Source: Baffinella frigidus
Taxonomy: Eukaryota > Cryptophyceae > Cryptomonadales > Baffinellaceae
NCBI GenBank assembly: GCA_026770585.1
Contig: MU646892.1
Span: forward strand, 45,893-84,435
Direction: 5' to 3'
Length of the DNA: 38,543 nucleotides
Below are positions 1-9,400 of the stretch, in pieces (the stretch's first letter is position 1; each line of letters starts with the position of its first letter). The notes below the pieces were generated by a model, which worked only from the letters and a program-made list of their open reading frames with translations, had not been told where the DNA came from and made no database searches. A program made the position numbers and the translations under genes.

Positions 1-12
1 CTCCCCACCCCC

Positions 13-15
13 GTT

Positions 16-48
<33 letters not shown>

Positions 49-53
49 TTTGC
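13..53. repeat. GTCGCC hexanucleotide repeat
   Basis: About six tandem copies of the hexamer CCGTCG. It could lie in an exon (Val/Ala or Arg/Arg dipeptides) or an intron of the gene running off the left edge; nothing decides between them. Confidence 0.7.
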
Positions 54-244
54 CGTCGACCCCTCCACCATCACGATCCGCTTCTCGCCGTTTGGCGCGC
101 CGTGAAGCCCGTGTTAGCTGCCATGTATCAAGGTTCGGGGTTTAGAGTTTAGGTGAAAAGCGTAACGGAAGGGTTGGCAGCGGCGTTAGCTGCCAGCCGA
201 GGCACCCGCCCGCTGTCACCGTGCGGTCGCATGCACTACCTGCA

Positions 245-372
245 CCCTAAACTTTATACCTCAACCCTCAACCCTCAACCCTCAACCTAGCTAGCAGATG
301 CACGAAACCCCATACCCTAAACTCTAAACCCTAAACCCTAAACCCTCAACCCTAACCCGTACACCCTAAACC
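245..372. repeat. Telomere-like 7-bp repeats (CCCTCAA / CCCTAAA)
   Basis: A short degenerate array with CCCTCAA units followed by CCCTAAA units. It is interstitial, not a chromosome end, because coding exons lie on its right. It probably sits in an intron or flank of the minus-strand gene whose exon is at 556-629. Confidence 0.8.
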
Positions 373-555
373 AGCGTGACTGTCCCCTGCCCCTCCCCTC
401 TGTTCACGATCGCTCGCTCACTTGCTTCGGTGTGCCGGGGGGGGGTCAGGGGAGGGGGCAGGGGGTGCCTAGACTGCTGGATCACTCATCTCCAGGCTCG
501 AAAATAATAAATAGGAAGAAACAGGAGACGAAGAAGCAGGATGGGAAGAGAGTAC

Positions 556-3500
556 CTTTTCCCAGGCGCGTTTCGCGAGAGGCGCGACAAGTTTGAGCTC
601 CGCCTCCTTGTCACACCCTGCTTGCGACCCTGCCACCCCGCCATCGCCATGTGTCACTTGACTTATTCATGCCAGCATGCTCGTGTACGGCGGTAGCAGC
701 TGTGGTGCGAGCTCGGGGCTCCGCCATCGTCATGTGTCACGCACCGTAACTGCTGCGACCTAGCCTTTGTGAGGGAGAAGACATGGGGGCCATGTTTGCA
801 TCAATACATGCCACACGCATTTCAGGACCCTGCAACCACGCCATCGCCTTGTGTCACTCAACTTATTCAAATACATAATTGGATGGCGCAGGTGGCGCGT
901 ATTCAAATAAAGTATCGTAAGCATGAACTCTGCGAACGAGTCGCTCAAAGCACACGTGTCAGAGTGCATGCTCACAAATGCATGCTGATATGTCAGTATG
1001 CGTATACGGAAGTAGCTAGCAGATACACGAAGGCTGACACATGAGCGTGCGTCGGCTTCGTGTCGGGGGGACGTGGGGGGGCAGACTGGCGGTGTGACCA
1101 ATAGCCTTGAAAGGGGTGCCGCGTCTCGCTTCCAAGGTCAAGTCTTTCGGGGTTGCGAACGTTCGGGGGCAGACTGCCGGTTTGACAACATCACCTCTCT
1201 GACGTCGCGCCTTTCGGGGCTGGGGTGCATGGTTTCGCTTCCATGGTGCGTGGCTACGGTTGGCATTCGCGGACCCACTGTGGTCCGGCGAGAGAGAAAG
1301 ACAGACACAGAGAGGGGGATGATGTCTTGCTAGCGCTGCCTCGCTCGGGTTAACCCACCATTCTCAAGTTGACATGGAACATTTGCGTTACACATCCGTC
1401 AACTTTGGACCGGGAAACACCGGGAAACAGCCCGGGCTCCCCAAATGGTTGAGCCCAAATAGGCTGAGCCAAAGCTAGGAGGTAGAAGCCGGGAGATACC
1501 AGCAGCACACAACCTTGCCGCGCGAGCCACATCCCCCCTCTCGCTTCCAACCCCCCCTCCTCCCCCATCCCCTCCCCCATCTCCCCAACCCTCCCCCCCT
1601 CCTCCACCAACCCCCCCACCGTTGCCGGAATGGCCTTTGAGCCATTTCTGGACGAGGCGGGAGCTGCGTTGGCGCACCTGGGGTTTGCACGCGGGTAGGT
1701 GAGGGTCTGCCTCTGCCTCACTCGGCTTCACCGACTGCTCTCAAGATGACATGCTGGTTGCAGGCATGTTTCGCGGCCGAGAGCGCTGCGTTCTTGCTCT
1801 GTCTCAGTCTTGTTCGCCTCATCGATTAGACCAATTTCACCAGTTTGGTGAGCCCGGATCCATTTTCGCTTCAAAGATGACGGATTTGTACCACACACCT
1901 AGCATGTCAACTTGATAATAAACGGTGAATGCGTGTGAGGCAGAGCTGCCCGGCATTGTGCGGTTGGCGGGCACCTTCCGGGAAGGAGATGTCCGAGAGT
2001 GTCATCAATCAATCAGTGGCGAGAGAGAGAGTGAGAGAGAGAGAGTGAGAGAGAAAGAGAGGACCCCTCCCCCCGGGGTCCGCGCTGTGGTACCTGCCTA
2101 GCCAGGCTCTCACACGCTCTCTCATCCCCACCAGCGCACCGCCCCTGCTCCACCCGACCCTTCCTGCCCCCACCCTTCCCCCCACCCCGGGCCCTGCTTG
2201 AGGGTTTCAGGTTTAGCGTTTAGGGTTTGGTGTTGAGGGTTTAGGGTGTGGGGTTGAGTGTTGAGGGTTCAGGGTTGGACGGTTAGGGTTTTTGGGTTGA
2301 GGGTTTGGGGTTTGGGGTTTGGGGTTTGGGGTTTAGGGGTTTAGGGTGTAGGGTTTAGGGTTGGGGGTTTAGAGTTTAGGGTCTAGGGTTTAGGGTTTAG
2401 GGTTTAGGGTTTAGGGTTTAGGGTTTGGAGTTTAGGGTGAGGGTTTTCAGGGTGGAGGGTTTAGGGTTTAGGGTTTGGTATTGAGGGTTTAGGGTGTGGG
2501 GTTGAGGGTTGAGGGTTGAGGGTTAGCGGTTAGGGTTTTAGGGTTCAGGGTTTGGGGTTTGGGGTTCGGGGTTTAGGGCGTGGGGTTTCAGGGTTTAGGG
2601 TTTAGGGTTTAGGGTTGATGGTTGAGGGTCTAGGATTCGAGATTAAGGGTTGAGTGTTTACATTTCAGGGTTGAGGGTTTTATGGTTTACCCCGTCCCCG
2701 CAGCTGTGCGAGCATCGGAGGGCGCGGGCCTGGTGTAGGGTTTGGGTTTGAGGGTGTAGGACGTAGGGTTTAGGGTTTAGGGTTTCGGGTGTAGGTTTTA
2801 GGTTTTAGGGTTTAGGGTTAAGACATAGGGTTCCGGGTTCCGGGTTTCGGGCTTCGGGTTCCGGGGGTAGGGGTTTGGGTTTAGGGTTTAGGGTTTAGGG
2901 TTTAGGGTTTAGGGTTTACGCCGCGGAGGCGGGGGGGGTCTTGGGCGAGAGGGAGAGGGCCGCAGACACGATCATGTCGCGCGAGGCTCTGGCTTCGCGA
3001 TTCAGCTGCGCACACGAACCGCGTTACACTGCATGTAGACACACGCGTCTGCTTCCTAGACACACTCGTATGCTTCCGCGTGGTTCGCGATTGAGCTGCG
3101 CGAGAGGCTTGGTGGCAGGCTTGGTGGCAGGCTTTCTTGGCAAGAGGCCTCGCGCGGCACCTGCATGCCTGCGTGTCATCCATTCGGATGACACCCCAGG
3201 GTATGCATGTGTCACCTCTCTGGGCTCCGAAATGCAGTGACGGTCATCGCTCGTGGGGGGGGTCATTCGCAGGAGGCTTCGCGGCATGTGTTCTGGCATG
3301 CCTGTGCGTCATGGCTTGGTGGCATTCCGTGGTGGCAAGGCTTGGTGTCCGATTCGGGTGCGGGACACGCGCCCGATGCGCACATCAGGTTTCGTGTCAT
3401 GAGGGAGAGCCTCAGCCTTCGGCCTTGGGGCTTCGGGGGAAGGGCTTGAGGTTCATGTGGCTTTGTGTCAGGACTTGGTGTCATTCGCCAGAGGCATGGT

Positions 3501-4984
3501 TTCAAGAGGCTTCGTGGCATGGCTTTTGGCATGGTTTCTTGGCATGGATTCGTGTCATGCCATGGCTCCCTGTCGCGCGCGAGTGTGTGGACAGTGACCC
3601 ACCAAGGGTGCTTCATCTGAGGATTTATTCTCGACGAAACAGGCGCGCGACGCCGAGGCACAGCTCCCTTCCCAGCCAAATCCCTCCTCTGAGCTGTGAC
3701 AAATAGATTGGTGACAGGTCTCGGGGTCTGAACGGCATCGCTGGTGGCTGGAGTGGCGCACCTGAGCACGCGAGTCAGCGGAAGCGGCCATCGGATGGTT
3801 GCCGTGCACGATTCGCTCCACCCACCGCGGCTCCTGCGCCGACAGCCATCATCACGTCAGTGCACTGACATGGTACAGCACTGTCGTCGTCTACCTGCTT
3901 CCATGCTAGGACCGTGTCTCTTGTAGGGACCCTAGGGCCTACCTTGGTCCACTACCGTATCATGACTGTCCTAGTTCGCAACGTTACCATTAGCAGGGTG
4001 ACGTGAAGAGTTAAATGCCTTCAGTGTATTAGGGTGCTCCTGCGGCGACATCCGCGTGGTCACGTTCAACTCCTGACTGAGGAAGCTTTGGATGGCAATC
4101 AACTCTCCATGTTCGACATGATAGGAGCTATTCAGGCCTCGTCACTTGCAGCTCCTTACTCAGGGATCTTCTCAAGGAATTAGGTTCCATGTATGACAGG
4201 CTGGCACGTAGCTTGGGGCGGAAGCTGCCGATTGGAGGTTGAGATATGGGCTGTGGTCACTTTCAACACCGGACTTGGTTCCTTCCAGAAGGAAATCAAC
4301 TCGCCATGTTCGGCATGCTAGAAGCTAGGAATTAGCTATGGGGTGAGAGCTGAAGAGTGGAGGGTGATAAAGGGGCGTGACGAGGAGCTAGCAAGACCGA
4401 TGTTATCAAAGCCTCCGCACGTTTCTGTGAGGGGGTCAGTGGGCCTTGCTTTGATTCCCTGAAGTTGGCAGGTTGCCGCTCAGCGAAGAGAGGAGCACGC
4501 TCGTGAGGGTGAACGTTCCCAGGGAGGCAAGCTCCAGGGCCAAACGCGGGCCCGATGTGGTCGAGAACAGGAGGGGTTCGGCTCTGGGGGGAGCTATGCC
4601 TCGGCGTCGCGCGCCTGCTGCGTTTGAAAGAAATCCTCGATTGAATCTCGAGACGTGTCCGTTCCCTCGGACCCATCGCTCCACGTGGCATGGCTGTTGC
4701 ACGGAACCAGGAGCACCAGCGCCATCAGGACGGCCGCTGTGCTCCGTGAGCGGAGCCATGCGCTCGGCGCAGCCTTGATGGGGCCCATACAACCGTCGAC
4801 CCCCCCCCCAATCCACGACTGTAAAGCAACTCTCTACGAACGAAGGATCCAAAAATAGATTTTTCAGGTGCTTTCGTCCCCCCGCGCCACCAAGCACCTC
4901 CCTGGAACAGCGGTCCAAGGCTGCCCGCCGCTCGTCGCCGTTGCCACCCCCGTAGCGTAGCTTGTAGGTGATGGTCACTTCATC
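556..4984 (-). CDS. Unrecognised multi-exon gene, left part of the window (partial)
   Basis: I do not recognise the product. Four exon candidates are visible on the minus strand: 4984-4898 (begins DEVTITYKLRYGGGNG and ends at a GTGCTT donor, phase 0 in and out), 3005-2920 (contains ASRDMIVSAALSLSPK, donor GTAAAC lying directly on a TTTAGGG array), 1677-1620 (VRQRSSRLVQKWLKGHSG, between a CAG acceptor and a GTGGGG donor) and 629-556 (CDKEAELKLVAPLAKRAWEK, donor GTACTC). The first two join in phase, and so do the last two; the middle junction does not, so an exon is missing or a splice site is misplaced. The visible segments are basic and helical. Echo copies of acceptor regions support two exons: 828-873 and 716-745 resemble the start of the 629-556 exon, and 3078-3105 resembles the start of the 3005-2920 exon. 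The gene continues beyond base 1 in its 3' direction. Confidence 0.45.
627..873. repeat. Direct repeats of an exon acceptor region
   Basis: A segment of about 45 bases at 627-668 recurs at 828-873 with a partial third copy near 716-745. Shared bases include CGCCATCGCC and the run ACTTATTCA. Read on the minus strand the shared part carries a GGCAG or TGCAG acceptor, so the outer copies look like decoys of the 629-556 exon start. Confidence 0.6.
874..1619. other. Non-coding stretch, no gene seen
   Basis: Likely intron of the minus-strand gene. It contains a pyrimidine-rich C tract at about 1545-1620 directly beside the donor of the 1677-1620 exon. No credible exon or RNA gene was seen. Confidence 0.4.
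1837..1950. repeat. Dispersed repeat, copy 1
   Basis: This segment, from TGGTGAGCCCGG to GTGTGAGGCAGAGCT, recurs with substitutions at 29955-30056 in the same orientation. Both copies start beside a short inverted CACCA..TGGTG. It is probably a small non-autonomous mobile element or a fragment of one. Confidence 0.6.
1984..2062. repeat. GA-rich microsatellite
   Basis: GAGA-type dinucleotide tract with scattered interruptions. On the minus strand it reads as a TC-rich intron tract. Confidence 0.7.
2200..2919. repeat. Long degenerate TTTAGGG array filling an intron
   Basis: About 700 bases of TTTAGGG with variants (TTTGGGG, TTGAGGG, TGTAGGG, TTTCGGG). On the minus strand the array starts exactly at the donor of the exon ending at 2920, which reads GC|GTAAACCCTAAACC, so the intron body is repeat from its first bases. 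A non-repeat island of about 40 bases lies near 2695-2735. Confidence 0.9.
3270..3560. repeat. Irregular repeats of a GGCTTGGTG / GGCATGG motif
   Basis: Short units with GGCATG and GGCTTCG recur at uneven spacing. Open frames through it look repetitive rather than protein-like. Treated as intronic, with low confidence. Confidence 0.35.
3641..4616. repeat. Inverted repeat pair around GCGCGACGCCGAGGC
   Basis: The segment at 3641-3700 recurs in inverted orientation at about 4555-4616, with a well-conserved core of about 27 bases and looser similarity beyond. The arms are about 0.9 kb apart, inside the presumed intron of the left gene. They may be ends of a mobile element or two copies of a dispersed repeat. 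Confidence 0.55.
4057..4335. repeat. Direct duplication of about 85 bases
   Basis: 4057-4140 and 4250-4335 align over most of their length (shared TGGTCAC, then CATGTTCG and GACATG/GGCATG). It is a local tandem duplication in non-coding DNA with the copies about 190 bases apart. Confidence 0.55.
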
Positions 4985-5288
4985 CTCTCAATCCATCAGA
5001 GCGACTTCCGCTCTAACCCACTAGCACTCCCAGGTGGCTCAAATACCCTCCTAGAAATCAAGGGTCAGGAGATAAAACAAGTCTTTACTACACATTTGGG
5101 ACTCATCACGTCCAGACATGCAGACGTTTGACCCTACAGAAAAGAGGCGTTGGCACCTGGTCACGGACCACACCTGTCCTGGACACCTGGTCGCGTCCGA
5201 GATATGGTACAGACTTTGCGGGGTCGAGTCGACCCCGCTGCAAGGTAAAATCGAAGACCTTCCAGGGCACTTTTTTAGTTCTGGGTGG

Positions 5289-5637
5289 GCTTCGGAAACC
5301 TAATTTCGCGAATTTTATTCTCACAGGATCGCCACATAAATTTGGTCACGTCCTGACTTAATGAGAACTGTCCATCTATCAGAAGGAAAGAACATTCTTT
5401 GAAGGCTCCACTCGTGTGGTAAATTCCAGTTGAGGTTGCAAAAGTGAGTGAACGACACACCCTCTTGCGTCCTTCTACTTTTATTTGAGCTTAAACAGTG
5501 TGTCCATTTTTTATAAAACGCGAGCGACTTCGTGCTCGCGATTTGATAAAAATTTGCTGACAAGATAAAAGTTGCTGACGGGCAGGCCAAAATTTGGGGG
5601 GCGGGCCGGCTCCCAGGCCGAAAATTAGGTTTCCGAA
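5289..5637. mobile_element. AT-rich fold-back element (candidate MITE)
   Basis: CTTCGGAAACCTAATTT at 5289-5305 recurs inverted at 5621-5637. The interior is clearly more AT-rich than its surroundings and has a small hairpin (CGCGAGC / GCTCGCG) near 5518-5540. No coding sequence is seen inside. A target-site duplication is not obvious. Confidence 0.5.
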
Positions 5638-5924
5638 GGACGCCCTGGTGGACAGATACACTCTCTGTTCATATCTCTGACTAGAAACACAGAGTCCGTG
5701 TGGGTGCATTTAGGATGGAGGTTTCAGCAACAAACGGAAGCCACGATTGTAAAACAACTCCCGTTCTTCGAAATCTACGAACGAAGGATTCAAAGATGAT
5801 GTTCCAAATGCCTGGCATGGTGCCGTCAGGGTCTAGGGCCTCCCTCGTCCCATCTAGCCTCCTGGCTCGTGCGCGGTCGTGCTCAACAAGATACTGTTCC
5901 GGCCGTCGTGGTGTTGTACAGTTT

Positions 5925-5926
5925 TA

Positions 5927-5970
<44 letters not shown>

Positions 5971-6057
5971 TCGCTCGCTCGCTCGCTCGCTCGCTCGCTC
6001 TCGCTCTCGCTCTCTCTCTATGTCTCTCTTTCTCTCGCTCTCTCTCTCTCTCTCTGA
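5925..6057. repeat. CT-rich microsatellite
   Basis: TCTC and GCTC units over about 130 bases. Long Ser/Leu/Arg open frames across it are artefacts of the repeat. Confidence 0.85.
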
Positions 6058-6128
6058 CCCAGGAGACAGACACGAGGCCCACACGCTCTATTCTTGGTGC
6101 ACTCCTGACACACCCGGTCCCTGTCACG

Positions 6129-6151
6129 CCCGCACGTTTTGCACGTGCGGG
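6129..6151. other. Perfect hairpin
   Basis: CCCGCACGT, a five-base loop, then ACGTGCGGG gives a 9-bp stem. It lies downstream of the discoidin-domain gene's stop. No T tract follows, so I do not call it a terminator. Confidence 0.5.
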
Positions 6152-6189
6152 GTGGATGCGTACCTGCAGTCAAGACAGGGTCTTGCAGG

Positions 6190-6300
6190 GGTACCTGCCT
6201 CACAAGAAAGCGCAACCCCCTGTGACCCTACAGTAGGGCTATGCCTTGGTCCCTATGGTCATCCGTGGGGGGTTTATCTGTAAGACTCAGTCTCGTCTGT
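6190..6300. mobile_element. Degenerate relative of the 30146-30265 fold-back element
   Basis: The left part (GCAGGGGTACC, then CAAGAAAGCG and CCCTACAGTAGGG) matches the left half and centre of the well-preserved element at 30146-30265. The right arm is eroded, and GTCTTGCAG at the left is mirrored by CTGTAAGAC at the right. Confidence 0.45.
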
Positions 6301-6473
6301 ACGCGTCGAGGGGTTGTGAAACAGAAGGACAGCTGTCCCTGTGTACTTTACACACGCGGTACATGCATTCTTACTCACACAATCACGCGGAGACAGGGGG
6401 CGGAGGGTGGATTCTTTTCCCTTGACTCGAGAGCCCGAGGCGGGCTCATCCCACGTTGGTCCGCACACGGAGG

Positions 6474-9400
6474 CTAGCCTTCGAGCGTTTCAGTCAACAA
6501 AGAGGGTGCAATTCCGGAGATTGCAAGGCGGTGTGGCGAAGCGAGGCGGCGTCCGTAGAATTCGCAGCGAAGGGAGATGTGCTTGTGCCATGCCACGGGA
6601 TAGATCCGCACGAATCTGCACTCGGTCGCTTCCAGCACCTGTCCCATCTGCCAACCGGGGGGTGGCGCGGGTTTAGCCCTCAAGTGCCCAGTAGGCTCAC
6701 ACGCCCTACCGTAGGGCCCTGGGACCTGCCTAGGGCTTCGACGGGCGACTATTCGCCCGTCCGTCACGTGAGGGATAAACTGTCAAACACGGCCGCGGCG
6801 AGTGAGAAGAGACGTAAGGACCCTAGCAGCCCGCGACTACCCCTCCCTCTCAGCCGTCCCTCTCATCCCCCGGAGTGAAATCGCGAACAGCCGGGTCATT
6901 CGTTGCGTCGCCCGCCCGCGGAAAGAGGAATCAAGGTGAGTGCAATCACGGAGAGGCGTTAGCAAGAGAGGAGGCGCGGGAGACGGAGGGGCGGGAGACC
7001 GGGGTTTGGAGATCGGTGTTCCCCCCCAGGAGGGTTCCTTGTCTTCTCCAGTTTTCTTGCTCCGTCTTGCGCGTCTCCACCTTGTTGGGAGTTTGGGGTT
7101 TGGGAATTGGGGTTTGGGTCTTGGGGTCTGGGGGTTGGGGTTTGGGGTTGGGGGTTTGGGGTTTGGGGTTTGGGGTGTGGGGCGTAGGGTCTAGGGTTTA
7201 GGGTGTAGGGTTGAGGGTGTAAGGTTCAGGGTGTAGGGTTTAGGATGTAGGGTTTATGGTTTATGGTTTAGGGTGTTGGTTGTAGTGTTCAGGGTATAGG
7301 GTGTAGGATATACGGTTCAGGGTTTATGGTTTCGGGTTTCGGGTTTCGGGTTTAAGATGTAGGGTTTAGGGTGTAGGGTGTAGGGTGTAGGGTGTAGGGT
7401 TAAGGGTTTAGGGTCCAGGGTTTAGGGTTTAGGGTTTAGGGTTCGGGGTGTTGGGTTTAGGGTCAAGGGTCTAAGGTTTAGGGTTTGGAGTGTTGGGTGT
7501 AGGGTGTATGATGTAGGGTGTATGGTGTAGGGTGTAGGGTGTAGGATGGTGTAGGGTGTAGGGTGTAGGGTTTGGGGTGTAGGGTGTAGGGTGTAGGGTT
7601 TGGGGTGTAGGGTGTAGGGCACCTGGTAGGCCGTGACAAACTGGTCGAACCAACCGTTGACGTCGAGTGCCCGCCCCTGCCGCCAACCAATCACCACCTT
7701 CATTCCAGGCTTCGCACGACTCTAGCTGCCACGCCAATACAAGGTTTTCAAGGCATATGACGTCCGCAGGAAGGTGAGGCCTCGCAGCGGCATCAGGCCA
7801 GGCTAGTCAACCACAATGCGTGGCATGCGTGGCGCTGACGCTGCTTGTTTGGCAATACACTATTAATCTCTAGCCAGCCACGGCCTAACGTCGACATCCT
7901 CGAGTGACACAGTTGGCCGCACCTCCCCTTTGTGAATGGCAGAGGACCGTGGGGTGCATACCACACCAGGCGTTCTTGGGGGTGGGGGTTCTGAATCGCA
8001 AGTTGGGCTACATGTGCAGTGGCTTAGGGTTCGATGTACAGTAGCTCAGGGTGGAGCCACATGTACACTGGCGTAGGGTTCGAGTATCGTGGTCGGGCGC
8101 AAGGGTAAGGTAGGTAGGAAGCGGGCGAGAGAAAAGACGACACTCGATTCGGGTAGGGGGGTACCTGGGCATCCACGTGCGGCGCAAGGGTCAGGTGAAG
8201 AGGCCATCTGGGGTTCGCATCACAGGTCGGGAAAGCAGCACACTGCCGGTCTCGGGTTCGAACATCGTCAAGGGTAAAGAATGGCGTCAAGGGTACGGAG
8301 TGGGGCACCTGGGTAGCGACGCCGGAGACGAGGCACACCTCCCCGAGATCTACCTGCACCCAGTCACTCCCTCTCTGTCAGGCCCTTGCAAAACAGAGGG
8401 CGTTAACATTGTAATTTTAGATTATGTTTCATTGGTATGTAACGAGAACAAAGGTATAGATGTTTCAAATTGTCGGCACTTGATAAAACGCCGCAGGACA
8501 AGCCCGCCTCGGGAAGCCCATCACGTCCCCAAAAACATCTGCCGGGCGTTGTGTTGCTTTACAGTAAAGTCGACTTGTCCCTGAATCTTCTCAAACAATG
8601 ATGAGCCGTGGCATCCTGGGCGCATCAATCGAGCGAACAGGCGACGCATGTTGGTAGATAGGTAGGTAGGAAGGTATGCAGACACGGGGCGGGGCACGGA
8701 CCTGAAGCCATTGGTGAGGTGACGCGGTGGCCGCGACCCAACAGCCCTGCCACCACCCGCCACGTTACCAACGTCATCTCATCTTCTCATCAATGCCACG
8801 TCATCACTCTTCCACCACGTCACCACATGTTCGCATCAACACGTGCACTCCCCGGACACGCACGCGGCACGAGGTTCTACGGGAACCACTTGTTCCTCCC
8901 TTCCCACTCCTTCCTCCCTTCGATCACCACAATCCTCCCTAAATGGTGTCGGGTGTTGGGTGGGTGGATGCGAGGGTGTTGTGTTTTTGTGGGAGGGGGG
9001 TTGGGTGATGGGGTGGAGGGTGGTAGGGGGGGTGTTAGAGGGGGGCCAACCGCGAGGCCTTGCTTCCGGTTGAGCCGTGCGAAGTTCCCCCCCATCTGCA
9101 GCCCGCACCACAACACTTGAGCCGATGCCTTGTTCGTGGAACCACCGCATGCGATGCCTTGGCTTCACCACCCGTGCACCCGATGCACCGCATGTACTTT
9201 GATATGCTAGCGACGCCCCTTGATGGGATGCCTTGGGTGCCACCACCCCTTCATCTCATGCCTCGGTGGCACCACCGCTTGGCATTTATCCGATGTCTTC
9301 GGTGGTACCACCATACTACACCCCAGGTTGCCGAGACACCACCACACTTCACTTGGGTGGCACTACCATTTAATCCGATGAAGCGCATTTACTTTCAAAT

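Larger units (their letters stand above)
4985..6473. other. Intergenic region between two minus-strand genes
   Basis: This spans from the most upstream visible exon of the left gene to the stop codon of the discoidin-domain gene. It holds the AT-rich fold-back element, a perfect palindrome GCGGGGTCGA / TCGACCCCGC near 5218-5239, a short repeat (ACGAACGAAGGAT, near 4838 and 5782) and a CT microsatellite. No convincing exon was found. Confidence 0.5.

Noticed and set aside
2200-2919. Chromosome-end telomere or CRISPR-like array
   Set aside because: Units are 7 bases without spacers and coding exons lie on both sides, so this is interstitial telomere-like repeat, not a telomere end or CRISPR.
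4436-4978. 180-residue minus-strand protein as one exon
   Set aside because: Only its first part (4984-4898) has exon character; the remainder covers a dispersed inverted repeat arm and is probably intron.
5854-6084. Ser/Leu or Arg/Glu-rich open frames
   Set aside because: They are translations of a CT/GA microsatellite on both strands with no protein character outside it.
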